The notes below the pieces were generated by a model that ran no database searches, had not been told where the DNA came from, and saw nothing but the letters and a program-made list of their open reading frames with translations. A stretch of 64,000 nucleotides of DNA, from NCBI GenBank assembly GCA_016177705.1, contig JACOUT010000007.1, positions 64,674-128,673 of the forward strand, written 5' to 3'. The position numbers and the translations under genes were made by a program. This DNA comes from Deltaproteobacteria bacterium. GTDB lineage: Bacteria; Myxococcota; UBA727; VGSZ01. This document shows positions 1 through 9,165 of this stretch, piece by piece. Positions within the stretch are counted from its first letter, which is position 1, and each line of letters opens with the position of its first letter.

Positions 1-1759
1 TGGCGGTGTGCTGGAAAAAGGGCACGAAGCCGTTGTTGGCGACGCTGCCCTGGCCGTGGCGGAACTCGCCCACCACCTTGGTGCCGCCGTTGCCGTCGTC
101 GATGCGGCCGCCGAGCAGCAGCCCGCCGTCGCCGGTGCCGAACGACTCGGCGCCGAAGATGGCGAGCTGCACCTGCTGCGACGGCACTACCGACTGCACG
201 CGGCCGTCGGGCCCGGTGCCGAGCAGCATGCTGTCGATGGTGTAGGTGGTGCGCGAGCCGCGCGTCAGCCCGGGCGTGACGCGGCCCGTCTGGTAGTCCA
301 CCTGGTCGAGACGCAGATCGAGGCTGACGTGGCAGCCAACGCAGATCAGGTTCCACGACGTGTGGCAGGTGTCGCACGTGAGCGCGTCGGTGTGCGACCA
401 GCCGTTTTCGTCGGGCGCCATGGCGCGGCGCATCTCGGCCGAGCCGCCGCCGTCGGCGAGCAGGTCGGCGGGCTGCGGAGCGGTGTGGCGCATGCCGTCG
501 ACGATGGAGGTGAGCACGATGGCGCCGCCCTCGCCGAGCGAGAGCTGCGGCAGCGCGCGCCCTCGGGAGGTGCGGAACACCCCATCGGCGTCGGGCGCGG
601 CGCGTTGGCGCACGGTGCCGTGGCAGTCCTCGCAGCGCAGGTCGAGCTGCAGCTTGCTGGTGTCGTAGATGCGGCCGTCGCCGTGCACGTCGCTGCCGAC
701 GTGACAGTCGGCGCAGTGCATGCCGCGCTCGAAGTGCACGTCGGGCGGCGTCTCGTCGATGGCGTTGGTCGAGTCCTCGTCCGTGAAGTAGTAGCCGGGC
801 GCGTGGCCGTAGAGCGTCTCCTCGATGGGCACCGCGTTCGCGGGCGTGCGCGCCGAGGAGAAGCCGCCCTCGCGGATGCCGCGGAAGGTGAGCCCGATGC
901 GGCCGCCCTGGAAGTGGCAGGTGGCGCACTGTTCGGTGGGGATCGCCTTGGTGACGACGTGGGTGGCGGCGTGCGTCGGCGTGCCGCGCGCGATGGTCGG
1001 GTCGCCGCCGCGGTAGACGCCGAGCTTGTCGTAGACCGAGTGGCACGACGAACAGCCCGAGGAGCGATAGAGGCCCGCCGAGTCGTTCCTCGGGTAGCCG
1101 GCCTGGTGGCAGGTGTTGCAGTTCTTGGCCAGGTAGTGGCGATAGGCGACGTCGAGCAGCGCCCGGTCGTCGCCGATGGCGGCCTGGATCTCCTCGCGCT
1201 CGGGTGGTGGCAGCGTCTCCACCGCACAGGCGGTGCCGGCGGGCGGGTCGCTGCACTGCTCGGCGGTCGCGGGGTAGGAGCCGTACCCGCCGCGCGGCTC
1301 GTCGATAAGCCCGGCCAGCCACAAGGTCGGCCAGTAGTGGCCGATGTTGGTGGTCATGGCCGAGGTCGGCATGGTGCGCACGTGTTCGGCGTGGCACGGG
1401 CCGCACGCCGCGGCCGCCGCGCGCAGGTCGCCGGGGTTGACGAAGCGCACGTAGGCCGGGTCGAGCCGATCGAGCTGGTCGGGCGCCATGTCCTTGATGA
1501 AGCCGACAGGAGAAGGCGGCAGCGCGTCGCCGCGGACCTCGGCCCAGTTGGCCGGCACGGGCACGTGCGCCTGGTCCTTGGTGACGCCGCCCTCGTTGCC
1601 GCCGTGGCAGACGGCGCAGGCGTGCTTGTCGATGCTGCCGTGCGCCTGCTCGATGCCGGTGTGGCACGACAGGCAGCCCTGCTCCTTGGGGACGCGTCCC
1701 GGACAGCCGAGCAGCGCGACGGCAGCCACGGCGGTCGACAGCGCCGCGAGCGCTCTCAC
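1..1759 (-). CDS. Multiheme (ten CxxCH visible) c-type cytochrome lipoprotein, partial
   Basis: The reading frame stays open to the left edge, so the C-terminus is missing; 586 codons are visible. It starts with GTG, and this start overlaps the stop of the upstream gene as GTGA. The N-terminus is a signal peptide ending in a lipobox (VALLGC, Cys about residue 19). Ten CxxCH haem-binding motifs can be read in frame, the first two at residues 29-33 (CLSCH) and 48-52 (CAVCH), the others spread to about residue 477. This is a periplasmic or outer-membrane-tethered electron-transfer protein of the multihaem cytochrome type. Specific donor or acceptor cannot be told. The overlap with the small secreted protein upstream suggests the two act together. 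Confidence 0.88.
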   Translation of the reverse strand, partial: MRALAALSTAVAAVALLGCPGRVPKEQGCLSCHTGIEQAHGSIDKHACAVCHGGNEGGVTKDQAHVPVPANWAEVRGDALPPSPVGFIKDMAPDQLDRLDPAYVRFVNPGDLRAAAAACGPCHAEHVRTMPTSAMTTNIGHYWPTLWLAGLIDEPRGGYGSYPATAEQCSDPPAGTACAVETLPPPEREEIQAAIGDDRALLDVAYRHYLAKNCNTCHQAGYPRNDSAGLYRSSGCSSCHSVYDKLGVYRGGDPTIARGTPTHAATHVVTKAIPTEQCATCHFQGGRIGLTFRGIREGGFSSARTPANAVPIEETLYGHAPGYYFTDEDSTNAIDETPPDVHFERGMHCADCHVGSDVHGDGRIYDTSKLQLDLRCEDCHGTVRQRAAPDADGVFRTSRGRALPQLSLGEGGAIVLTSIVDGMRHTAPQPADLLADGGGSAEMRRAMAPDENGWSHTDALTCDTCHTSWNLICVGCHVSLDLRLDQVDYQTGRVTPGLTRGSRTTYTIDSMLLGTGPDGRVQSVVPSQQVQLAIFGAESFGTGDGGLLLGGRIDDGNGGTKVVGEFRHGQGSVANNGFVPFFQHTA

Positions 1760-2280
1760 TCGCCCACCTGGAGCGTGACCACCTGCTCGCCGTGGCCGCT
1801 GACGTCGTTGTTGTCGATGACGTCGACGATCAAGGTCGCTTGCACGCCGTCGAGCGCCAACAGCGCGTCGTTGCTGCCGTAGCGCGTCGGGTCGAGGCCG
1901 ACCACAATGGCGGTGACCACCCCGCTCGCGCCGTCGCACAACAGCGGCTGCTGGTAGAGCATGAACTGGCCCGCATCTTCGCCGTTGATCTCGGTGGCCA
2001 CGCGCACGGTGGCGCGACTGTCGTCGTTGGCCTCGAGCCCCGTGGTGCGCGCCTGCACCGGCACGCCGTAGCCGCCTTGGGGCGCCACCGTGATGCCGAC
2101 GCTCTCCCCGTCGGTGAAACTGATGAAGGCGCCGCCGACGCCGTGACCGAGCTCCACCGTTGGCGTCTCGCCCGCTGTGCATCCCGCCGGTGAGCCTGCG
2201 TCGGGCCCGGGCACGGGCTCGCAGGTAGGCTGCGCCGCCGAGAAGATGCATGCGAGCGAGGCAAGCGCCGGGAATCTCAT
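1756..2280 (-). CDS. Small secreted protein co-transcribed with the multihaem cytochrome
   Basis: 174 residues. I start at the ATG at 2280 because it begins a signal peptide (MRFPALASLACIFSA); an ATG/GTG-type extension to 2316 adds 12 residues that do not look like a signal n-region. After the signal come Cys and Pro residues (PTCEPVPGPDAG) and then a mainly beta, Asp/Gly/Val-rich domain with no family I recognise. Its stop overlaps the start of the multihaem cytochrome by GTGA, which implies coupled translation. Likely a periplasmic or surface partner of that cytochrome; this is inferred from position only. Confidence 0.7.
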   Translation of the reverse strand: MRFPALASLACIFSAAQPTCEPVPGPDAGSPAGCTAGETPTVELGHGVGGAFISFTDGESVGITVAPQGGYGVPVQARTTGLEANDDSRATVRVATEINGEDAGQFMLYQQPLLCDGASGVVTAIVVGLDPTRYGSNDALLALDGVQATLIVDVIDNNDVSGHGEQVVTLQVGE

Positions 2281-2357
2281 GGCCGGTAGCCTGCCGTTGA
2301 TGGTCGTGGCGCGCATCCGGGGATCCGATGCACGGACCGGGACGTCGATGCGAGATG

Positions 2358-4007
2358 TCAGATCAGCGGCGCCAGCAACTCCAAGAGCGGCTCGAGCTTC
2401 TTCACCTTGGCGATAGCGGCGGGATCGCAGTGGTGCTCTGGGCCAAAGCGGACCACGGGCTCACCGTGCTCGAGCACCGGCGTGCCGTCGGGGCGCTTCT
2501 CGATCAGGTACTCGTAGACGTTGGGCGGCTGTTCCTCGGTCTTGCCGACGATGAGCGTGCGCTCCCTGGCGGCGAACTCCTCCGACCACACCGAGGTGAC
2601 CACCTCGCCGTTCACGCCGGCGGAGAGCGGGTCGAGGTTGTAGCTGCCGACGAAGGAGAGCACGCCGTCCATCACGCCCACCTTGGCGTGCATCAACCGC
2701 TGTTCGCCGACGACGAACAGCCGCGCCGTCGAGATCTCCGCGAGCAGGTGCGGCCACTGCTTGAGGAAGGCCGCCTGCGTGATCGGGCTGTCCGACGACG
2801 TCGGGCTGTTGGTCAGGATGATCACCCGCACGCCGCGCTCGGCGGCCTCCCGCAACGCGCGGACGCCGCGCGGCGTGAGCACGAAGTACGGTGATTGAAT
2901 CACCACCTCGTGCTCGGCCGCCTGCACGGCGGCGAGCAGGTTCTCGTTGACCCGGTTGCGCTGGGTCGGCCCCCAGCTCGAGTGCGTGTCGAGCACGCGC
3001 ACGCTCTCGCCCTCGGCCGAGATGGGAGGCACCGGTCGATGGAGCGCGCCACGCAACCTTGGCAGGCGCGCGAGCTGGCGCGTCACTTCGCGCACGAGCG
3101 CGCGCGTCTTGTCCGTCGGGATGTGGTCGAGGCCGCCGACGGCGCCGCCCTCGTAGACCAGCGCGAGCGCGTCCTTCTTCTCGTCCCCCTCGCCGGTGGC
3201 GCCGAGCGCGGCCACCTCCTCGTCGGTGAACGCGGGATCGTTCAGCCACAGGCGCATGGCGGCGGCGGCGAGCAGCAGGCCGTCGCGGTCGTCGGTGCCG
3301 GCGTCCTTTGCGATCTTCTTCGCCTTGGGGCCGCGCAGCTCGGAGGTGAAGGCCTCGGTGAGCGCGCGCACCGCACCTTCTCCCTCGATGCCAGTATCTT
3401 CGACGAACAGGTCCATGTCGATGAAGGCGGTGGGGTGGTCGCGCGTGTCGCTCAGGTAGTCCTTGGAGATGTTCCTGCCGCCGGTGATGGCGCCCTTCCT
3501 ATCGACGATGATCAGCTTGTCGTGGTTGCTGGCAGCGAGCGCGCGCAGATCGCCGCTCGCGATCGCGTCGCCGACGTTGCGCTCGATCGGGTTGTAGACG
3601 CGTACCTCGGCGCCGGCGCGCACCAGCTCTTGCAGCCAATCGGCGCCCATCCAGGTGCGCGACAGCAGCGCAGTGCCGCGCGAGTCGACCATCAGGCGCA
3701 CTTTGACGCCGGCGTTCGCCTTCTCGCACAGGAGCCCGAGCAGGCTCATACCGAAGACATCGGGCTCTATGATGAAATACTGCACGTCGACGGCGCGCTC
3801 CGCGCTCTCGATCAACCGCCACCGCGCTACCCAGGAGTCGACGTTGTCCGACAAGACGCGCAGCCGCGCGGAGGCGGGCGCCGGCATCTGCTCGAACGCG
3901 GCCCGCAAGGACGCGGGGCGCGGCGGCAGCTCCCGATCGCCGAGCCGTGGCGTCGCGCAGGAGAGCACGAACAGCGCCGCGCACGAGAGCGACGTGAAGA
4001 CGCGCAT
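2358..4007 (-). CDS. Phospholipase D-family / cardiolipin synthase-like lipoprotein
   Basis: 549 residues from the ATG at 4007, chosen because it directly begins a lipoprotein signal (MRVFTSLSCAALFVLSC); in-frame starts at 4016 and 4022 would only add a few residues. Two HKD catalytic motifs are present: HDKLIIVD with GGRN near residue 165, and HAKVGVMD with GSYN near residue 438. This is the duplicated layout of PLD-superfamily enzymes such as cardiolipin synthase, which transfer or hydrolyse phosphatidyl groups through a covalent His intermediate. The lipobox suggests a periplasmic, membrane-anchored enzyme, unlike ClsA, whose N-terminus is transmembrane. It could act as a phospholipase or as a synthase; the sequence does not decide. 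Confidence 0.86.
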   Translation of the reverse strand: MRVFTSLSCAALFVLSCATPRLGDRELPPRPASLRAAFEQMPAPASARLRVLSDNVDSWVARWRLIESAERAVDVQYFIIEPDVFGMSLLGLLCEKANAGVKVRLMVDSRGTALLSRTWMGADWLQELVRAGAEVRVYNPIERNVGDAIASGDLRALAASNHDKLIIVDRKGAITGGRNISKDYLSDTRDHPTAFIDMDLFVEDTGIEGEGAVRALTEAFTSELRGPKAKKIAKDAGTDDRDGLLLAAAAMRLWLNDPAFTDEEVAALGATGEGDEKKDALALVYEGGAVGGLDHIPTDKTRALVREVTRQLARLPRLRGALHRPVPPISAEGESVRVLDTHSSWGPTQRNRVNENLLAAVQAAEHEVVIQSPYFVLTPRGVRALREAAERGVRVIILTNSPTSSDSPITQAAFLKQWPHLLAEISTARLFVVGEQRLMHAKVGVMDGVLSFVGSYNLDPLSAGVNGEVVTSVWSEEFAARERTLIVGKTEEQPPNVYEYLIEKRPDGTPVLEHGEPVVRFGPEHHCDPAAIAKVKKLEPLLELLAPLI

Positions 4008-4052
4008 GCGCCCCATTACCACGGCGCGTCGTCGAAGGGGCGGACCGGCGTG

Positions 4053-5636
4053 CTACTTGAGCCGGCAGCTTCGCGCGCAGGTGGAGGCGGCCTCGGCCAC
4101 CTGTTGGCGCTCGAGGTCGCTCTTGGTGCGGCGGCTCCACTCGACGACGTTGGCGGCGCACGGCACCTTGCTCAGGCACTCCTTCTTGAGGAAGCCGAGC
4201 GCGCTCGCCGTGTCGTCGTCCCACTTGACCTTGACCACCGGGCCTTTGTCGACGACGGGGGGCTTGTCGGGCGGACCCGGCTTGACGGTCGGCTCGCCGG
4301 GCTTGTCGGGCGGCCTCTTCCTCGGCGGGTCGGGGAGCGTGGCCAGCGGCTCGATGGGGGGCTCGTCAGGCGGCAAGGGTGGCGGCACGACCATCGGCGG
4401 CGGCGTGGGCGGCACCGGCGCCGCGACGACCGTCGGCTCTCGACTGCCGGCGACCGCAGCGGTGATGCCGATGCCCGCCAACAGCGCGCCCGCGGCCACC
4501 GCGACCATCATGGGCGCGCGCCTGCTGCGCACCGGCGCGGTCGGCGCCGACTTGGTGTCGCGCTGCTCGGTGGTGCTGCGCGGCGCCTCGACCCCCGTGG
4601 TCGGCGGCGCCACCATCATGGTGGTGGCGATCGACTCCCACTGTGAGGCCGGGCCGGTCGCCTCCTCCATCGCGGGCGGCGCCACCGCACGAAACGGCCG
4701 GTAGGCACCGCGCGCCTCCGCCGACAGATCACCGAAGCGCTGCAACATCAGCTGGCGCACCGAGCGCGCGTCGGCGAACAGGCCGCGCGACAGCGCCCAG
4801 CCGGTGAGCGCCTCGGCGAAGGCGCTGCACGACGGGAAGCGCGCCTCGCGCTGGGGCTCGAGCGCGCGATCGAGGATGCCGCGCAGCTCCACGTCGATGC
4901 TCGCGTACGTGGACGGGCGGTGGCCGCCGACACCCGAGAGCGCCCAGGCCTGGTCGCGGCTCATGCCGTCGTACAGCCCCTGGCCGGTGAGCAGCTCGAT
5001 GAGCGTGATGGCGGCGGAGAACTGGTCGGCGCGGCCGTCGACCTGGTCACCGCGCGCGTGCTCGGGCGCCATGTAGGTGAGCTTGCCGAGCACGTCGCCG
5101 CGCGCGGTCAGGGGGCCCTGGCGCACCGAAGTGGCGATGCCGAAGTCGATGAGCTTGACGTCGCCCTCGACGCCGAGCAGCACGTTGTGCGGCGACACGT
5201 CGCGGTGCACCAGGCCAAGCGACTGGCCGGTGGTGCCATCGACGAAGCGGTGCGCGTAGTCGAGCGCCTCCAGCACCTCGTTGACCACGTGGATGGCAAT
5301 CGCGATCGGCAGCCGCTCCTTCTGCGCCACCGTGCGCAGATCGCGGCCGACGATGTGCTCCATGGCGACGTACAACCGCCCCTCGGCGCGCCCGACGTCA
5401 AAGACCGCACAGATGTTGCGGTGCGTGAGCTGCACCACCACGCGCGCCTCTTCCGAGAAGCGCTGCACGTACTCGGCGTCGGCCGCCGTGTCGGCGCGCA
5501 ACATCTTGACGACGCAGTGCTTCTCGTAGCCGCGCAGGCCGCCGCTCTTGGCCAGGTAGACCTCGCCCATGCCTCCGCGACCGACGATCGACAGCAACAG
5601 GTACGGGCCGAACTTGCGCGGCAGCACGTCGGACAT
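4053..5636 (-). CDS. Transmembrane Ser/Thr protein kinase (PknB-like) with Pro-rich external tail
   Basis: 527 residues. Cytoplasmic kinase domain at the N-terminus: glycine loop GRGGMGEV (19-26), catalytic Lys about 44 (VVKML), HRDVSPHN with Asp 146 and Asn 151, DFG at 164-166, then an APEH motif. One membrane span lies near residues 370-395, followed by a Pro/Lys/Asp-rich segment and a short C-terminal domain with four Cys (CLSKVPCAANV...CARSC). Such kinases relay external or envelope signals by Ser/Thr phosphorylation and are abundant in myxobacteria. The catalytic residues are intact, so it should be active. ftsK lies immediately upstream (18-base gap) on the same strand; a functional link is not shown. 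Confidence 0.93.
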   Translation of the reverse strand: MSDVLPRKFGPYLLLSIVGRGGMGEVYLAKSGGLRGYEKHCVVKMLRADTAADAEYVQRFSEEARVVVQLTHRNICAVFDVGRAEGRLYVAMEHIVGRDLRTVAQKERLPIAIAIHVVNEVLEALDYAHRFVDGTTGQSLGLVHRDVSPHNVLLGVEGDVKLIDFGIATSVRQGPLTARGDVLGKLTYMAPEHARGDQVDGRADQFSAAITLIELLTGQGLYDGMSRDQAWALSGVGGHRPSTYASIDVELRGILDRALEPQREARFPSCSAFAEALTGWALSRGLFADARSVRQLMLQRFGDLSAEARGAYRPFRAVAPPAMEEATGPASQWESIATTMMVAPPTTGVEAPRSTTEQRDTKSAPTAPVRSRRAPMMVAVAAGALLAGIGITAAVAGSREPTVVAAPVPPTPPPMVVPPPLPPDEPPIEPLATLPDPPRKRPPDKPGEPTVKPGPPDKPPVVDKGPVVKVKWDDDTASALGFLKKECLSKVPCAANVVEWSRRTKSDLERQQVAEAASTCARSCRLK

Positions 5637-5654
5637 CGCGGCGAGTATAGCGAG

Positions 5655-8600
5655 TCAGCCCGAGGGTGTGCCGTCGGGCTTCAGGTAGATGTCCCGATCG
5701 CCCTTGGCGTTCTGCGCCGGGCCGACCAGCCCTTCGCGCTCCATGCGATCGACGATGCGCGCCGCCCGCTGGTAGCCGAGGTTCATCATGCGCTGCAGCC
5801 AGGAGGTCGAGCACTTGCGCGTGCGCGCCACCACCGCGATCGCCTCGTCGTAGCGGGCGTCCTTGGGCTCGTCGATGGCCTCGCCGCCGGCGCCGCTGCC
5901 GTCATCGGTGGGCGTGTCGAGGATGCTCATATCGTAAGTCGCCTTGCCTTGCCCCTTGAGGAACTCGACCACGCGGTGCAGCTCCTTCTCGGAGATGAAG
6001 GCGCCATGGACGCGCAGCACGTTGGAGGTGCCGGGCGGCATGAACAGCATGTCGCCGCGGCCGAGCAACTTCTCGGCGCCGGGGCGGTTGATGATGGTCT
6101 TGCTGTCGTGGCTCGACGCCAGGCGGAACCCCATGCGCACCGGGAAGTTGGCCTTGATGACGCCGGTGATGACGTCGACCGACGGCCGCTGCGTGGCCAG
6201 CATGACGTGGATACCCGCGGCGCGCGCCTTCTGCGCCAGGCGCATGACGTAGCCCTCGACGTCCTTGCCCGCCACCGCCAGCAGATCGGCGTACTCGTCG
6301 ACAACGACGACGATGAAGGGCAGCTTGTCGAGCGGGTTCTTGGCGATGGGGCTCGGGCCTCCCATGACGGCGCCGCACGCCTTCTGGAAGGCGTCGGTGA
6401 GCAGCTTCTTGGCCTCGTCGTCCTTGCCGTCTGCGGCCGCGAGCGCGCGCACGTTGAAGCCGGCGATGTCGCGCACGCCGAGCTCGCTCATGAGCTGATA
6501 GCGGCGCTCCATCTCGTTGACCGCCCACTTGAGCGCCACCGCCGCCTTCTTCGAGTCGATGATCGGCGGCAGCAGCAGGTGCGGGATGCCGTCATAGATC
6601 GACAGCTCGAGCATCTTCGGGTCGATCATCAAGAAGCGCACGTCCTCGGGCGTGGCGCGATAGAGCATCGAGCAGATCATGGCGTTGACGCTGACACTCT
6701 TGCCCGAGCCGGTGGTACCCGAGATGAGCACGTGCGGCATCTCGCCGAGGTTGGCGTAGTAGGGGCGGCCCTCGATGTCCTTGCCGAGCGCCATCATCAA
6801 CTTGTCGGGCCGCTTGGAGAAGGCCGCGTCCGCGATGATCTCCTTCATGTAGACGGTCTCGCGCGTCTCGTTCGGGATCTCGATGCCGACGGCGCCCTTG
6901 CCGGGGATGGGGGCGACGATGCGCACGTGGATCGCCTCCATCGCCATGGCGATGTCGTCGGCGAGCGCGGCGATCTTCGACACCTTGATGCCGGGCGCGG
7001 GCACGAACTCGTAGGTGGTGCACACGGGGCCGGGGCGCACCTCGCGCACGCGGCCCTCGATGCCGAAGTCGAGGAACTTGGCGACCAGCTTGTCGGCCTG
7101 CGCGCGCATCTTCGCCTCATCGAGCGGCGCAGGTGCCGGCGCGTCGTAGTCGAGCAGGTTGAGCGGCGGCAGCAGGAACGCGGTCTTCGGCTGCTCCACC
7201 GAGGCGACGGCCTGCTCGACCACCTTGGGGTCGACGTGGGCGCGCTCGACGATGCGGAAGCTGCCGTCGTCGTCGGCGTCGGTCTGAAGTGCGCCGTCGG
7301 CCGCCTTCTTGGCCGCGCGCTTCTCGAGCACCTTGGCCAGGCTGACCACGTTGCCGTCGACCACCGGCTCGTCGAGCACCCAGGGCGGATCAGGCTCGAC
7401 GGCGGGCGGCGCGGTGTCGACGACAGTGCCGGGCGCGCTCGGCGTCGAGACGATGCGCGGCGCGTCGGCCGACACCGGCGGGTTCGAGGGCCCGACCGGC
7501 GCCAGCGAGACCTTGCGCTTCTCCATCGCCTCGGCCAGCCGCTCCTTGGCGCGGCGCTCGGCCTCCTCGAAGATGCGCTGTTTGCGCTCCTCCTTCTTCT
7601 TCGTCTTCTCCTCGGCCGCGCGGCGCTTGACCTCGGCGGGCGGCAAGCTCGGCTCGGCAGCCTCGATCTCGCGCGCGAGGCGCTCCTCCTCCTCGAGCAG
7701 CAGGCGGCGCTCCTCACGCCAGATCTCGAGCCGCTCGCGCGTCGACAGCACCAGCTCGGCCGCGCGATCGCCGATCGAGCGCGCTGTCGGCCCGAGCGGA
7801 CGATCGAGCGCGACCACGCCGCCGACGAACATAGCGGCGACCGCAACCACACCGGCGCCGAGCGGGGCGATCAGGGACGCGAGAGCGTCGGCGACGATGG
7901 CGCCCACCAGCCCACCCGCGGGGAACGGCAGCGCGCCGGTGCCGCGCAGCACCAGGTGCAGCAGCATCATGGTGCCGAGCGCCGCGCCCGCGCCCGCAGC
8001 GACGCGCAGCAGCGCGTGGCGCGGCTGCGCGATTGGCCGAAAGCACGCGACGCCGCCGACGAAGAGCGCGGCCGGCATGAGGAAGCCGGGCGCACCGAAG
8101 GCGAGCAACAGCAGATCGGCGAGCAAGGCGCCGCCCGGGCCGATCCAGTTGTGCACGCGCCCGGCATGGCCCGCAGCGCTGTCCGCCGATGAGTAAGAGA
8201 GCAGCGCCAGCAAGGTCAGCACGCCGAGCGCGAACACCACGATACCGGCGATCTCGAGCGGCAGGTGCGCGACCCGATCGATGACGCGCTTCTTTTGGCG
8301 CTTCTTGGCCTTGCTGCGCGGCGACGATTGCTCGAGTGTGCGTGCGTCGTCGTCATCGTCGTCGCCGGGCGTGGCGATGCGCGGCGGCTGCGAGACGTGC
8401 TCGACGCGCGGCCGACGCCGCGCGCGCTTGACGGCGGGCGCGTCCTCGTCGTCATCGTCGTCACGTGCGGAGGAGGCAGCGGCGGGAGGCGTCGACAGCA
8501 GCAGGCGCGGCGGACCGCTGCCGCGCACCACGACGGGGGCGCGATCGTCGTCGTCGTCCGCCACGTCGTCGCCGGGCGGCGTCGGCGCGCGCGGCCGGCG

Positions 8601-8675
8601 GCGGCGACGCGGCGGGGCGGCGTCCTGGGCGTCTTGATCGGCGTCGGCGTCGGCGATGGAGTCGTTCGGAGCCAA
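5655..8675 (-). CDS. ftsK: DNA translocase FtsK (SpoIIIE family)
   Basis: 1006 residues. I place the start at TTG (8673-8675) because a perfect GGAGGT sits 6 bases upstream; the open frame continues upstream but would run into the divergent gene's leader. Layout: acidic/Arg-rich cytoplasmic head (to about 130), four hydrophobic spans (about 135-290), a charged coiled linker, then the motor with Walker A GTTGSGKS near 652, the PKMLELS segment, Walker B VVVDEYADL near 788, and a C-terminal winged-helix gamma domain (about 940-1006) that reads KOPS-type DNA signals. It pumps chromosome DNA through the division septum. The Arg/Asp low-complexity head is unusual but not disabling. Confidence 0.96.
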   Translation of the reverse strand: MAPNDSIADADADQDAQDAAPPRRRRRPRAPTPPGDDVADDDDDRAPVVVRGSGPPRLLLSTPPAAASSARDDDDDEDAPAVKRARRRPRVEHVSQPPRIATPGDDDDDDARTLEQSSPRSKAKKRQKKRVIDRVAHLPLEIAGIVVFALGVLTLLALLSYSSADSAAGHAGRVHNWIGPGGALLADLLLLAFGAPGFLMPAALFVGGVACFRPIAQPRHALLRVAAGAGAALGTMMLLHLVLRGTGALPFPAGGLVGAIVADALASLIAPLGAGVVAVAAMFVGGVVALDRPLGPTARSIGDRAAELVLSTRERLEIWREERRLLLEEEERLAREIEAAEPSLPPAEVKRRAAEEKTKKKEERKQRIFEEAERRAKERLAEAMEKRKVSLAPVGPSNPPVSADAPRIVSTPSAPGTVVDTAPPAVEPDPPWVLDEPVVDGNVVSLAKVLEKRAAKKAADGALQTDADDDGSFRIVERAHVDPKVVEQAVASVEQPKTAFLLPPLNLLDYDAPAPAPLDEAKMRAQADKLVAKFLDFGIEGRVREVRPGPVCTTYEFVPAPGIKVSKIAALADDIAMAMEAIHVRIVAPIPGKGAVGIEIPNETRETVYMKEIIADAAFSKRPDKLMMALGKDIEGRPYYANLGEMPHVLISGTTGSGKSVSVNAMICSMLYRATPEDVRFLMIDPKMLELSIYDGIPHLLLPPIIDSKKAAVALKWAVNEMERRYQLMSELGVRDIAGFNVRALAAADGKDDEAKKLLTDAFQKACGAVMGGPSPIAKNPLDKLPFIVVVVDEYADLLAVAGKDVEGYVMRLAQKARAAGIHVMLATQRPSVDVITGVIKANFPVRMGFRLASSHDSKTIINRPGAEKLLGRGDMLFMPPGTSNVLRVHGAFISEKELHRVVEFLKGQGKATYDMSILDTPTDDGSGAGGEAIDEPKDARYDEAIAVVARTRKCSTSWLQRMMNLGYQRAARIVDRMEREGLVGPAQNAKGDRDIYLKPDGTPSG

Positions 8676-8681
8676 AGGTGG

Positions 8682-8687
8682 ACCTCC
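8682..8687 (-). promoter_or_regulatory. Ribosome-binding site GGAGGT deciding the TTG start of ftsK
   Basis: Perfect anti-SD match on the minus strand, 6 bases before TTG at 8675. No ATG or GTG with a comparable site lies nearby in frame, so a TTG start is the best reading. Confidence 0.7.
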
Positions 8688-8751
8688 GGCTCCATGGTGC
8701 GACCGCGGAGGCCGCTGCGCAAAAAAACGGCCACCCACCTACAGTGGGCAC

Positions 8752-9165
8752 GTGCGGACCGCCCTGGTCGCCCTGCTGTTCGTGCCCGCGCTCGCCGCGT
8801 GCGGGGTCGCACCGGTGCAGCACGGCGAGGTGCCGAGCGGTCCGCCCGTGTGGCGCTACCTTGGGCAGCACGGGCGCCCGCTCGCGTATGACGGCGGTGT
8901 CTGCACCATCAAGGTGCCGCACCAGCACAAGTACCCGCCGGCGCCGCGCGCGGCCTTCGTCGAGACCGGCGACGGCTTCGCGGACACACGGCCGATCGTG
9001 CCCTATTGGGGGCGGCACCCGCATGGCGGGCGCACCTGCACCGAGCCGGGCTGGCACCTGCACCTCGAGGCACCGGATGTGGCGGGTATGGAGTTCGACG
9101 AGGAGCTGGCGGCGTGGCGGGCCGCAGGCTCGACTGCTGAGAGAGGCGAGGCCGCGGCGCCATGA
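8752..9165 (+). CDS. Small lipoprotein upstream of an ABC transporter
   Basis: 137 residues from GTG at 8752, chosen because it opens directly on a lipoprotein signal (VRTALVALLFVPALAAC). An ATG further upstream would extend it backwards into the ftsK leader. The mature part is rich in His, Pro and Trp (HQHKYPP, GRHPHGG, GWHLHLE) and holds two further Cys. No family is recognised. The stop overlaps the ATG of the ABC ATPase (ATGA), so the three genes 8752-10672 form one operon; it may be a substrate, metal or ligand-binding accessory of the exporter, but this rests on position only. Confidence 0.75.
   Translation: MRTALVALLFVPALAACGVAPVQHGEVPSGPPVWRYLGQHGRPLAYDGGVCTIKVPHQHKYPPAPRAAFVETGDGFADTRPIVPYWGRHPHGGRTCTEPGWHLHLEAPDVAGMEFDEELAAWRAAGSTAERGEAAAP

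Noticed and set aside
8..1882. Long open frame on the plus strand opposite the multihaem cytochrome
   Set aside because: Composition is Val/Ala/Arg/His-rich with no motif; the minus strand has ten in-frame CxxCH and a lipobox. It is an antisense frame kept open by high GC.
4920..8192. Very long plus-strand open frame (over 1000 codons) across the kinase and ftsK
   Set aside because: Both genes on the minus strand have complete catalytic motifs; the plus frame is Arg/Val/Asp-rich without any recognisable domain.
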